Origin: Paracoccaceae bacterium
GTDB lineage: Bacteria; Pseudomonadota; Alphaproteobacteria; Rhodobacterales; Rhodobacteraceae
Assembly: GCA_024644285.1 (NCBI GenBank)
Contig: JAHELH010000002.1
Coordinates: 14,353 to 40,079 of the forward strand
DNA length: 25,727 nucleotides
Direction: 5' to 3'
This document shows, one piece after another, positions 15,526 to 23,189 of the stretch; position 1 is the first letter of the stretch; the number at the start of each line of letters is the position of its first letter. The notes under the pieces are model-generated. The model worked only from the letters and a program-made list of their open reading frames with translations. It made no database searches and had not been told where the DNA came from. The translations under genes were made by a program, and so were the position numbers.

Positions 15526-17553
15526 ATGCCGCACTATTCCCGCCTTCTGGCCCCGCTCGACCTGGGATTCAGCACGCTGAAGAACCGCGTGTTGATGGGC
15601 TCGATGCATACCGGTCTCGAGGAAACCCGCGACTGGAACCGCGTCGCCACCTTCTATGCCGAACGCGCCGAGGGCGAGGTCGGGCTGATGGTCACCGGCG
15701 GCATGGCGCCGAACCGCGAGGGCGGCGTCTTTCCCGGCGCGGCCGGGCTGTACTCCGACACCGACATCGCCAACCACCGCATCGTCACCGACCGGGTTCA
15801 CGATGCGGGCGGCAAGATCGCGATGCAGATCCTGCATGCGGGCCGCTACGCCTATTCGCCCGACTGCGTCGCCCCCAGCCCCGTGAAGTCTCCGATCTCG
15901 CCGTTTCCGCCGAAAGAGCTGGACGAGGACGGCATCGAGAAACAGATCGCCGACATTGTCACCGCCGCCGCCCGTGCCCGCGAGGCCGGCTATGACGGGG
16001 TCGAGGTGATGGGCTCCGAGGGCTATTTCCTCAACCAGTTCCTGGTCACCCACACCAACAAGCGCACCGACCGCTGGGGCGGGTCCTACGAGAACCGGAT
16101 GCGCCTGCCGGTCGAGGTCGTGCGCCGCTGCCGCGCGGCGGTGGGCGACGAATTCATCATCATCTACCGCCTCAGCATGATCGACCTGATCCCCGACGGC
16201 TCGACCTGGGACGAGGTGGTGCAACTGGCGAAGCGGATCGAAACGGCCGGCGCCACGATCATCAACACCGGCATCGGTTGGCACGAGGCGCGCATCCCGA
16301 CCATCGCCACATCCGTCCCGCGCCGGGCCTTTACCTGGGTGACGAAAAAGCTGATGGGCGAGGTCGGCATCCCGATCATCACCTCGAACCGGATCAACAC
16401 CCCGGAGGTGGCCGAGCAGGTGCTGGCGGACGGCTGCGCCGACATGGTGTCGATGGCGCGGCCCTTCCTGGCCGATTCGCAGTTCGTGAAGAAAGCCATG
16501 AACCGGCAGGCGAACCTGATCGCTCCCTGCATCGCCTGCAACCAGGCCTGCCTCGATCACACCTTCAACGGCAAGTTGTCCTCCTGCCTCGTCAATCCGC
16601 GCGCCTGTCACGAGACCGAATTGCTCTACCAACCGGCGGGAACGCCGAAATCCGTCGCCGTGGTGGGCGCCGGTCCCGCCGGACTGTCGACGGCGCTGGT
16701 CGCGGCGGAGCGCGGGCACCGCGTGGTTCTCTTCGATGCCGACGACCGCATCGGCGGCCAGCTGAACATGGCGCGGGTGATCCCGGGCAAGGAAGAGTTC
16801 CACGGGCTCGTCGACTGGTACGACGCGGCGCTCGAGTCCGCCGGCGTCGAGAGGCGGCTGGGCACCCGGGCCGACGTCGCGGCGCTGACGGGATTCGACG
16901 AGGTGATCGTCGCCACCGGCGTGCTGCCGCGCGATCCGCAAATCGACGGCCAGGACGCACCGAACGTCGTCAGCTACGTCGACGTCCTGCGCGGCGGCGC
17001 CAGGGTCGGCGCCCGCGTGGCGATCATAGGCGCCGGCGGCATCGGCTTCGACGTGGCCGAATACCTGGTGCACGAAGGAACCAGCCCGACCGAGGATCTG
17101 TCGCTGTGGAAAGAGGAATGGGGCGTCGACGACCCCGAGAAGCACCGCGGCGGCGTCGACCCCCAGGGCCCGCAGCCCGAACCGCCGGCCCGCCAGGTCA
17201 CGCTGCTGCAGCGCAAGGCCTCCAAGCCGGGCAAGGGTCTGGGCAAGACGACCGGCTGGATCCACCGCGCGGCGCTCAAGATGAAGGGCGTGAAGATGGT
17301 GGCCGGTGTGAACTACGAACGCATCGACGCGCAGGGCCTGCACGTCAGCTTCGGCGAAGCGCGCGAGCGGCCGACGCTGATCGAAGTTGATACCGTGGTG
17401 CTGTGCGCGGGCCAGGTGTCAGAGCGATCGCTGGCCGACCGGCTGGCGGAAACCGGCGTCACGGCGCACGTGATCGGCGGCGCGGACGTTGCCGCTGAAC
17501 TCGACGCCAAGCGCGCCATCGATCAGGGATGCCGGCTGGCGGCGGCACTCTGA
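15526..17553 (+). CDS. fadH: NADPH-dependent 2,4-dienoyl-CoA reductase
   Basis: A 675-residue iron-sulfur flavoprotein that reduces 2,4-dienoyl-CoA so that polyunsaturated fatty acids can complete beta-oxidation. It aligns along its whole length with E. coli FadH as remembered. The N-terminal FMN TIM-barrel has MGSMHTGLEE (24-33), the active-site Tyr167 (SEGYFLNQF) and His253 (GIGWHEARIP). The [4Fe-4S] cysteines follow in CIACNQACLD and a later Cys (C-x2-C-x3-C-x11-C spacing). The C-terminal FAD/NADPH half has VVGAGPAGLS and IIGAGGIGFD Rossmann motifs. AGGA precedes the ATG. The FadR-type operator just upstream fits control by fatty acids. Confidence 0.95.
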   Translation: MPHYSRLLAPLDLGFSTLKNRVLMGSMHTGLEETRDWNRVATFYAERAEGEVGLMVTGGMAPNREGGVFPGAAGLYSDTDIANHRIVTDRVHDAGGKIAMQILHAGRYAYSPDCVAPSPVKSPISPFPPKELDEDGIEKQIADIVTAAARAREAGYDGVEVMGSEGYFLNQFLVTHTNKRTDRWGGSYENRMRLPVEVVRRCRAAVGDEFIIIYRLSMIDLIPDGSTWDEVVQLAKRIETAGATIINTGIGWHEARIPTIATSVPRRAFTWVTKKLMGEVGIPIITSNRINTPEVAEQVLADGCADMVSMARPFLADSQFVKKAMNRQANLIAPCIACNQACLDHTFNGKLSSCLVNPRACHETELLYQPAGTPKSVAVVGAGPAGLSTALVAAERGHRVVLFDADDRIGGQLNMARVIPGKEEFHGLVDWYDAALESAGVERRLGTRADVAALTGFDEVIVATGVLPRDPQIDGQDAPNVVSYVDVLRGGARVGARVAIIGAGGIGFDVAEYLVHEGTSPTEDLSLWKEEWGVDDPEKHRGGVDPQGPQPEPPARQVTLLQRKASKPGKGLGKTTGWIHRAALKMKGVKMVAGVNYERIDAQGLHVSFGEARERPTLIEVDTVVLCAGQVSERSLADRLAETGVTAHVIGGADVAAELDAKRAIDQGCRLAAAL

Positions 17554-17628
17554 CGCCAAATAGCTTTTTGGGTGCGCAAGAGGTGTGTTATGGCTGACTC
17601 GGCTTCAACTTAAAGTAATAGGCACGCC

Positions 17629-18255
17629 ATGAGCAATTCTCCCACAGGACCACAATCCATCAAGTCCAGCTACATTCCGTTTCTGCAGAGCGACGGGGTG
17701 GAAATCCCGGCCGAGCCGGCCGACATGCCGTTCCGCAAGCTGGCAGAAAGCCTGGAACTGGCCGAGCCCGACAGCGAGAAACCTGTCCTGAACCAGCATC
17801 ACGTCAGTTCCGTCGCCTTTACAATCGACGCGAGTGGGAAGGCCAGTTTCTTTGCTTCGCTGTTCAGCGGCGAGACCGAGATGCAGCGCGTCGGCGTGGT
17901 GCAAGAGGCGAAATCCTTTGCGGTGGTTCAGAAAGACGGCAAGGAGGTCGAGGTCGGTGTTGCGGTTCGCCTTCAGGTCAAGGCGGACAAATTCTCGGCA
18001 AGCGCGCAGGTGACGATTCCCAACATCACCGCCGAGGCGCAATTGGGGCTAAGCCGCGCCGACATGGAAATCAGCGTGCGCGGTTTTTCGGGACCGCTCG
18101 GAAAGCTCCTGCCGGCCCCGAAATCGGTCGATATCACCAGCTACACCGAGTACCTGGACGCGTTTCGCGAAATTCAGGCGCACGTTTTCTCGGATGCCTC
18201 GCGGCAGCATTTCTCGCCCGTCGTACTCGGAGCCTACAAACCGCCGACTGGCTGA
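17629..18255 (+). CDS. Hypothetical protein, no recognised domain
   Basis: 208 residues that I cannot assign to a family. No signal peptide, no membrane helix, and only one or two segments that look helical (around 35-45 and 172-190). The middle (60-155) is a series of alternating hydrophilic/hydrophobic stretches, for instance VGVAVRLQVKAD and FSASAQVTIP, suggesting a beta-rich domain. There is no cysteine anywhere in the protein. The ATG has only a weak upstream AATAGG. The third-position GC bias supports it being coding, although it is slightly less GC-rich than its neighbours. It stands between fadH (75 bases upstream) and a LysR gene (149 bases downstream), with no operon-like spacing. 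Confidence 0.72.
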   Translation: MSNSPTGPQSIKSSYIPFLQSDGVEIPAEPADMPFRKLAESLELAEPDSEKPVLNQHHVSSVAFTIDASGKASFFASLFSGETEMQRVGVVQEAKSFAVVQKDGKEVEVGVAVRLQVKADKFSASAQVTIPNITAEAQLGLSRADMEISVRGFSGPLGKLLPAPKSVDITSYTEYLDAFREIQAHVFSDASRQHFSPVVLGAYKPPTG

Positions 18256-18303
18256 AATCCAGGCTATTCGCCTATTGTTTCACTGTTGCTCTGCCTTAGA
18301 CGA

Positions 18304-18332
18304 TCCCGGCAATTACCCTGATATTGTCGGGA
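18304..18332 (+). other. Inverted repeat / stem-loop upstream of the LysR gene
   Basis: TCCCGGCAAT (18304-18313) and ATTGTCGGGA (18323-18332) pair over 10 positions with a single G-T wobble and a 9-base loop. It lies about halfway between the unknown gene and the LysR start. There is no T-run after it, so it is not a classical intrinsic terminator. It could still end transcription of the upstream gene, or be an operator. Confidence 0.4.
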
Positions 18333-18404
18333 CCGCTCCGCATTCCTGCCTGATTTTACCTCGATACCCTCGCCGCAGGGGCCGAGAAAAAAACGAGTAC
18401 CGGA

Positions 18405-19310
18405 ATGGACAGATTGACGGAAATGGAAGCCTTCGCCACGGTCGTTGACCAGGGCGGCTTCACGGATGCCGCCAAGAAGATGGGCATCTCGAAATCCGCG
18501 GTGTCAAAGCACGTTTCGTCGCTGGAGGCCCGTCTCGGCGCCCGGCTGCTGAACCGTACGACGCGCCGCGTCAGCCCCACCGAGATCGGGCTCGCCTACT
18601 ACGACCGCGCGCGCCGCGTACTGAACGATGCCGGCGAAGCCGACGCGCTGGTCACCTCGATGCAGTCCGAGCCTTCCGGCCTGCTGCGGATCAGTGTCGC
18701 CACCGATTTCGGCGTGAATCACTTGTCGCCCGTGCTGGGGGAATTCCTGTCGGATTTCCCGGAAGTCACCGTGAACATGGTGCTGAACAACCGCTATGTG
18801 GAACTGATCAGCGAAGGCTTCGACATGGCCGTGCGCATCGGCGAGCTGGAAGACAGCACCCTGCGCGCCCGCAAGCTGACCGAGACCACCAAGCGGATGA
18901 TCGGCTCGCCGGCCTATTTCCAGAAATACGGCCGGCCGATGAAGATCGACGACCTGAACGACCACAAGCTGCTGCACTATTCCAGCCAGTCCTCGGGCAA
19001 TGTCTGGAAGCTGACCGCGCCCTCGGGCGAGCGGCGCCAGGTGCGCACCGCCGGCTGGCTTTCCGTCAATGACGGCCAGTCGCTGCTGAACGCAGCGATC
19101 AGCGGTCTCGGCATCGCCTATCTGCCCAGCTTCCTCTACGCCGATGCGCTCGAGCAGGGTCTTGTCGAAGAGGCCATCCCCGAGCTGCCGGTCGAAACCC
19201 AAGGCATCTATGCGGTCTATCCGCCGGGCCGGTTCACCCAGCCCAAGGTGCGCGCCTTCATCGATTTCCTGGTGCATCACTTCGCCGACAAGGGGCCAGA
19301 GAACTGGTAG
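18405..19310 (+). CDS. LysR-family transcriptional regulator
   Basis: 301 residues with the standard LysR layout: an N-terminal winged helix-turn-helix (residues 1-60, with FTDAAKKMGISKSAVSKHVSSLEARLG and LLNRTTRRVSPTE) and a periplasmic-binding-protein-like effector domain from about 90. By eye it belongs to the large CrgA/DsdC-like group that often regulates neighbouring oxidoreductase or transport genes. No divergent target gene is present; the upstream gene runs in the same direction and the downstream operon converges. The regulon is therefore unknown. The ATG at 18405 gives the usual MDRLTEMEAFATVV start. Confidence 0.93.
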   Translation: MDRLTEMEAFATVVDQGGFTDAAKKMGISKSAVSKHVSSLEARLGARLLNRTTRRVSPTEIGLAYYDRARRVLNDAGEADALVTSMQSEPSGLLRISVATDFGVNHLSPVLGEFLSDFPEVTVNMVLNNRYVELISEGFDMAVRIGELEDSTLRARKLTETTKRMIGSPAYFQKYGRPMKIDDLNDHKLLHYSSQSSGNVWKLTAPSGERRQVRTAGWLSVNDGQSLLNAAISGLGIAYLPSFLYADALEQGLVEEAIPELPVETQGIYAVYPPGRFTQPKVRAFIDFLVHHFADKGPENW

Positions 19311-19369
19311 GTTCGCCAGCCTGACGGCGCAAAACGGTACTACGACGGCGTGTCCCGCGAAGAGACGCC

Positions 19370-20314
19370 CTACTTGGTCGAGGTGAGTATCACCTCGACC
19401 CTTCTGTTTTTGGCGCGGCCCTCGTCGGTCAGGTTGCTGGCGATCGGTGCCAGAAAGCCCACGCCATCAGCGCCGACCTGTCCGCCCGGGATGCCGTAGG
19501 CAGACACTAGCCGGTCCGCCACCGATTGCGCCCGGCGCTTCGACAGGGCGATATTGTTTTTCAGCGAGCCGACCGCGTCGGTATGACCGACCAGCATCAC
19601 CGTGGCGTCCGGCCGGTCCTTCAGGTAGCCGGCAAGTTCCGCCAAAGAGGCGAACTCCGCGTCGCCCAGTTCGGAAGACCCGGTCTTGAACGCCAGGTCT
19701 TCCAGCGCGGCGTGGCCCAGCGCCTCCAACTGCTGGCCCACCGCGCCGGTCGGCCGTGGCGTGACCGGCAGACGGATCCCGGAAAGCTCGACCGGGTTGC
19801 TAACCGTCGTGACGGGCTCGCCTGCGCCGATCCGGGTCATCTGCACGAATCCGGTGTTGGCGCTGCGCGATACCACGAGGCTGACGAAATCAGCGGCCCC
19901 GTCGGTTTCCCGCTTCGCGGTCAGATAGCGGTAATCGCCAAGGTTCACGTGCATGTCCGGTTCCGGCATCACGTCGATCCGGTAGCGGAAATCGAACCCG
20001 CCGCAGACCTGTTCCTCGCATTCGAACAGGATGCCATACCCCGCCTCTTCGAGCTGCTGGCGCAGCGGCGCGAGAAGCTGCAGCGTCGTCAGGCCGCCGG
20101 TGCCGACCTTCCAGCTTTGCTGATGCATCGCGCCCTCGGCGGTTACCCCCTCGATCGGCCCCTCCTCGAAGGGCGCCAGCGGCAGAAAGTAGCTGTCCTG
20201 CGCCACCACCCTTTCTGCAAGCGGCACCGCCACCGCGGGGAATTCCAGCGTCAGCGACAGGCCGGCCGCGGGCACGACAAGCGCCGCGGCGGCTATGGCG
20301 GCGCGCCGGATCAT
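19370..20314 (-). CDS. OmpA-family protein (C-terminal peptidoglycan-binding domain)
   Basis: 314 residues with a cleavable-looking signal peptide (residues 1-19, ending near AAG). The C-terminal OmpA-like domain spans about 205-312 and includes LVGHTDAVGS, ALSKRRAQSVADRL and the terminal RRVEVIL. Asp246 and Arg261 are spaced 15 residues apart, like the two peptidoglycan-contacting residues of OmpA. The N-terminal part (20-200) is not a beta-barrel and I do not recognise it; Cys99 and Cys104 could form a disulfide in the periplasm. Its ATG overlaps the preceding gene's stop (ATGA), making it the last gene of a four-gene operon starting with cinA. It converges on the LysR gene 59 bases away. 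Confidence 0.88.
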   Translation of the reverse strand: MIRRAAIAAAALVVPAAGLSLTLEFPAVAVPLAERVVAQDSYFLPLAPFEEGPIEGVTAEGAMHQQSWKVGTGGLTTLQLLAPLRQQLEEAGYGILFECEEQVCGGFDFRYRIDVMPEPDMHVNLGDYRYLTAKRETDGAADFVSLVVSRSANTGFVQMTRIGAGEPVTTVSNPVELSGIRLPVTPRPTGAVGQQLEALGHAALEDLAFKTGSSELGDAEFASLAELAGYLKDRPDATVMLVGHTDAVGSLKNNIALSKRRAQSVADRLVSAYGIPGGQVGADGVGFLAPIASNLTDEGRAKNRRVEVILTSTK

Positions 20315-20886
20315 CTGGCCAGGGCGTGGTAGTCTTCGTTGGGCCGCATGTCGACGGCAGAGGCGACGCGGTTGCTCATGTTGAAAAACGCGGCGACTGA
20401 AGCGATGTCAAAGATGTCGCGGTCGCTGAACCCGGCCTCGCGCAGCTTCTGCCGGTCGGCCTCCTCGACCGTCGCGCTGGCGGTGGTCAGCAGCGCCGCG
20501 AAATCCAGCATCGCCCGCTGCCGCGCATCCAGCTCGGCGACGCGGTAATTCATCACCATCTGCTCGCCAAGTTCAGGATTTCCCGACAGCTGTCGTACTG
20601 CCGCGCCATGCGCGACCTGGCAATAGTAACAACGGTTGATCGACGACACGACGACCGCGATCATCTCGCGCTCCAGCGTCGACAGCCCGCTCTCGCCCAG
20701 CATCAGGTCGTTGTACATCGCCGTGAAGGCGTTCAGCTTGTCGATATCGAAGGCATAGGCCCGCAGCACGTTCGGCACCATGCCCAGCTTCTCGACGCAG
20801 ATGTCGAAATACTTCCGGGTCTCCGGCGGCAGGGGATCGACCATCGGCAGGTCCAGCGCGGTCGGAGCCTTCGTGTTGTCAGCCAT
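20311..20886 (-). CDS. Peroxidase-related / carboxymuconolactone decarboxylase-like protein (AhpD family)
   Basis: 191 residues of the AhpD-like alkylhydroperoxidase fold. The redox motif is present: Cys86-x2-Cys89-x3-His93 in NRCYYCQVAHG, preceded by LEREMIAVVVSS, the typical helix with Glu73. Family members reduce peroxides through the CxxC pair. The exact substrate is unknown. The frame is open far upstream, but the ATG at 20886 starts like relatives (MADNTKAPTALDLPMVDPLP) and follows the GNAT gene by 17 bases, so it is chosen. The stop overlaps the OmpA-like gene's ATG. Confidence 0.88.
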   Translation of the reverse strand: MADNTKAPTALDLPMVDPLPPETRKYFDICVEKLGMVPNVLRAYAFDIDKLNAFTAMYNDLMLGESGLSTLEREMIAVVVSSINRCYYCQVAHGAAVRQLSGNPELGEQMVMNYRVAELDARQRAMLDFAALLTTASATVEEADRQKLREAGFSDRDIFDIASVAAFFNMSNRVASAVDMRPNEDYHALAR

Positions 20887-20903
20887 GCCTGCCTTCTGCC
20901 CCC

Positions 20904-21629
20904 TCAAGGGCTTCTTTTCCGGTAATGATACTGTCCCACAACAACCATGCCGAGGGAAGCGTAGAGCGCGTTGGCCGGACGATTGGCCCGGGTGACGGCC
21001 AGCCCCAACCACGCCGCACCCCGCTCTTTCGCCCAGAACGCCGCGGCGCGCAGAACGATGCGGCCGACGCCCTGCCGGCGCTGCGCCCCGGCCACCTCGA
21101 TCGCGTGCACCATGGCGATGTCGCCATCCAGCGCGGCAAAGGCCACGCCCGCGGGCCGGTCGGCATGCCGCGCCAGGATCGCGGTCTTCGGCCCCGCGAC
21201 ACGCTCCATCACCGCCAGCCGCGCCGGACCGATCCCGCCGGCGGCCCAAAGATCGGCCATGATCGCCAGCGGCGGCCAAAGCTGAAAGGCAGAGACGGGC
21301 GGCAAGGGCGCACCGGTCAGCCGCGTGGCCTCGATCAGGTACAGCACCACGGGATCGACCACGGCATATCCGCGACCCTCCAACGCTTCATCCAGGTCCG
21401 CCTCGCCGTCTCGGATCATGAACAGGCGCGGCTGCCCCAGCGCTTGCATCTCCGCCTCGGCCCCGGCGATGTCGCCGGGCTGCCATTCGGCCTCGGCGGT
21501 CGCGGCCGACACCCGCTGTCCGCCGCCCCGCCCGTCGCGGATCATCCAGGGGCCGGCGCGCCAGCGTGCGGCCGGGCACCATGTCCGCTCCATCGCAGTG
21601 CAAAGCTCCGGCGCGCCGGGTGGCGTCAC
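20904..21629 (-). CDS. GNAT-family N-acetyltransferase
   Basis: A 241-residue acetyltransferase. The acetyl-CoA-binding motif A is in the C-terminal half: VHAIEVAGAQRRQGVGRIVL, with QRRQGVG at residues 183-189, then NALYASLGM, the usual motif B end. The N-terminal half (30-110) is a second, degenerate GNAT-like module, as in other long members. Substrate unknown. The start is a GTG overlapping the cinA TGA (GTGA). An ATG 12 codons on is possible, but relatives have a similar N-terminal lead. It belongs to the cinA-GNAT-AhpD-OmpA transcript. Confidence 0.87.
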   Translation of the reverse strand: MTPPGAPELCTAMERTWCPAARWRAGPWMIRDGRGGGQRVSAATAEAEWQPGDIAGAEAEMQALGQPRLFMIRDGEADLDEALEGRGYAVVDPVVLYLIEATRLTGAPLPPVSAFQLWPPLAIMADLWAAGGIGPARLAVMERVAGPKTAILARHADRPAGVAFAALDGDIAMVHAIEVAGAQRRQGVGRIVLRAAAFWAKERGAAWLGLAVTRANRPANALYASLGMVVVGQYHYRKRSP

Positions 21630-22357
21630 ACCGTCTCTCCACCGAGAATCGACCGCAACTCGGTTATCGCCGTGTCCACGGCCCCTGCATCGGCGCCGCG
21701 GATCACCACGTTCGATCCTTGCCGCCCCGCTTGATGAAACGGATACGAGCCGATGCTCAGCTCCGGCTTGGCCTCGGCGAGTACCCCCAGGGGGCCCGCG
21801 ATCTCGCCCTCGGGCCGCTCGATCCGCAGCGTGCGCGACACCAGCGGCGCGCCGCCGGCGAGCCTCGGCACGATGTCCTGCACCATGGCCTGAAAGATCG
21901 CCGGCACGCCGGCCATGACGTGCACATTGCCCAGCGAAAATCCCGGCGCGGCGGAAACCGGGTTGTCGATCAGCGTCGCGCCTTCCGGGATCCGCGCCAT
22001 CCGCATCCGGGCCTCGTTCAGTTCACTTCCAAGCCGCGCGTGATAGGCGAACAGGATCTCCAACGCATCGTCCCGTACGTCGATCGGCACCCCGAACGCC
22101 TGCGCGACGCTGTCCGCCGTGATGTCGTCATGGGTCGGACCAATCCCGCCCGAAGTGAACACTTGGTCGAAACCAGCCCGCAGGGCATTCACCGCCGCGA
22201 CGATGGCGCCAGCGTTGTCGCTGATGATGCGCACCTCTTTCAGGTCGATCCCGCGCTCGGTCAGTTCGCCGGCAAGGTAATGGATGTTGGCGTCACGTGT
22301 GCGGCCCGACAGGATCTCGTCGCCGATGACCAGCATCGCCGCGGTTGGATTGGGCAT
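21626..22357 (-). CDS. CinA-type molybdopterin-binding domain protein (competence/damage-inducible protein A, N-terminal domain only)
   Basis: 243 residues with the MoaB/Mog-like fold of the CinA N-terminal domain: VIGDEILSGRTRDAN (10-24) and the diagnostic SGGIGPTHDDIT (69-80). In full-length CinA this domain hydrolyses ADP-ribose and is fused to an amidase that deamidates nicotinamide mononucleotide. That amidase domain is absent here, so only the N-terminal activity is expected. The frame extends upstream, but the ATG at 22357 has AAGGAG six bases before it. It is first in a compact four-gene operon and divergent from sfsA. Confidence 0.9.
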   Translation of the reverse strand: MPNPTAAMLVIGDEILSGRTRDANIHYLAGELTERGIDLKEVRIISDNAGAIVAAVNALRAGFDQVFTSGGIGPTHDDITADSVAQAFGVPIDVRDDALEILFAYHARLGSELNEARMRMARIPEGATLIDNPVSAAPGFSLGNVHVMAGVPAIFQAMVQDIVPRLAGGAPLVSRTLRIERPEGEIAGPLGVLAEAKPELSIGSYPFHQAGRQGSNVVIRGADAGAVDTAITELRSILGGETV

Positions 22358-22367
22358 CGACGTCTCC

Positions 22368-22394
22368 TTGAAGGCCCCGTTGGCGCGGTATAGT
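22368..22394 (+). promoter_or_regulatory. Candidate sfsA promoter giving a near-leaderless mRNA
   Basis: TTGAAG (22368-22373) and TATAGT (22389-22394) are separated by 15 bases. The -10 box matches consensus at 5 of 6 positions. A start about 7 bases after it would fall near 22401, only four bases before the sfsA ATG, and no Shine-Dalgarno is visible. The spacer is short, which lowers confidence. TTGGC-N10-GCCAA (22380-22399) also brackets the -10 box. Confidence 0.45.
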
Positions 22395-22404
22395 GCCAAA
22401 CCTC

Positions 22405-23106
22405 ATGCGCTTTCAAACCCCCCTTGTTCCGGCCCGGCTGATCCGGCGCTACAAGCGTTTCCTGGCGGACATGCGCCTTGCGGACGGGACCGAGGTGGTG
22501 GCGCATTGCCCCAATCCCGGCAGCATGATGGGGCTGGACGCGCCTGGCCTGCCTTGCTGGCTGGAGCCGAACGACGATGCGCGCAAGAAACTGAACTACG
22601 GCTGGCGGCTGGCGGAATTGCCGGACGGCCATGTTGCGGGCATCGACACCGCGGTGCCGAACCGGATCGTGCGCGAGGCGCTGCTTGCGCGGGCGGTGCC
22701 CGAACTGGCGGCCTACGGCACGGTGCGGGCAGAGGTGCGCTATGGCCGCGCCAGCCGTGTCGATTTCCTGCTGACGGAACCTGGCCTGCCGGACGCCTAT
22801 GTCGAGGTCAAGAACGTGCACCTTCGGCGCAGCGGCGACTGGGCCGAGTTTCCCGATTGCGTCACCGTTCGGGGCGCGCGGCATCTGGACGAGCTTGCTG
22901 GTATGACCGCGCAGGGCCACCGCTCCGTCATGCTCTACGTCGTGCAGCGCACCGATTGCGCGCGGTTCCGGTTGGCCGAGGACATCGACGGCAATTACGC
23001 CGCGGCCGCCGCCCGCGCGCAATCGGCCGGGGTCGAGATGCTGTGCCACGGCTGCGCCATCTCGCCCCAGGCGATCACCCTGGATGGCCCGCTACCTCTC
23101 CGCTGA
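22405..23106 (+). CDS. sfsA: SfsA family DNA/RNA nuclease-like protein
   Basis: 233 residues of the SfsA family. Visible are the N-terminal MRFQTPLVPARLIRRYKRFL, CPNPGSMMG (35-43), the YGRASRVDFLL strand with Asp120 and VEVKNV with Glu134 and Lys136, a PD-(D/E)xK-like nuclease arrangement. E. coli SfsA was named for a sugar-fermentation phenotype; nuclease activity is proposed from structure. An in-frame GTG four codons upstream exists, but the ATG gives the family start. No Shine-Dalgarno is present and a promoter lies immediately upstream, so the mRNA may be leaderless. map follows 83 bases downstream. Confidence 0.92.
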   Translation: MRFQTPLVPARLIRRYKRFLADMRLADGTEVVAHCPNPGSMMGLDAPGLPCWLEPNDDARKKLNYGWRLAELPDGHVAGIDTAVPNRIVREALLARAVPELAAYGTVRAEVRYGRASRVDFLLTEPGLPDAYVEVKNVHLRRSGDWAEFPDCVTVRGARHLDELAGMTAQGHRSVMLYVVQRTDCARFRLAEDIDGNYAAAAARAQSAGVEMLCHGCAISPQAITLDGPLPLR

Positions 23107-23189
23107 CCGCTCACGGGTCCCGCCGCACTGGCGCTCTGGCAGCGAAGGCACTATATGGGCGCGAACGCGACGCACAGGAGCTTGGACCG

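Noticed and set aside
15235..17343. A 702-codon open frame on the minus strand opposite fadH
   Set aside because: It has no recognisable domain and is rich in His, Asp, Arg and Gly as expected for an antisense shadow in high-GC DNA. fadH on the plus strand matches its family over its full length.
17555..17573. CCAAA/TTTGG pair with a T-run after fadH as a terminator
   Set aside because: The five-pair AT-containing stem is too weak and the T-run forms part of the stem itself.
17590..17613. A seven-codon frame (ATG to TAA) before the unknown gene, as a possible leader peptide
   Set aside because: Its codons show no attenuation-type residue run and no terminator/antiterminator hairpin follows.
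19347..19369. GGCGTGTC/GAGACGCC pair between lysR and the OmpA-like gene as a terminator
   Set aside because: The stem has an internal mismatch and no T-run on either strand; too weak to call.
22284..23189. An in-frame extension of map reaching back through sfsA
   Set aside because: The extension is an off-frame reading of sfsA. A GTG with a good Shine-Dalgarno and the family N-terminus marks the true map start at 23190.
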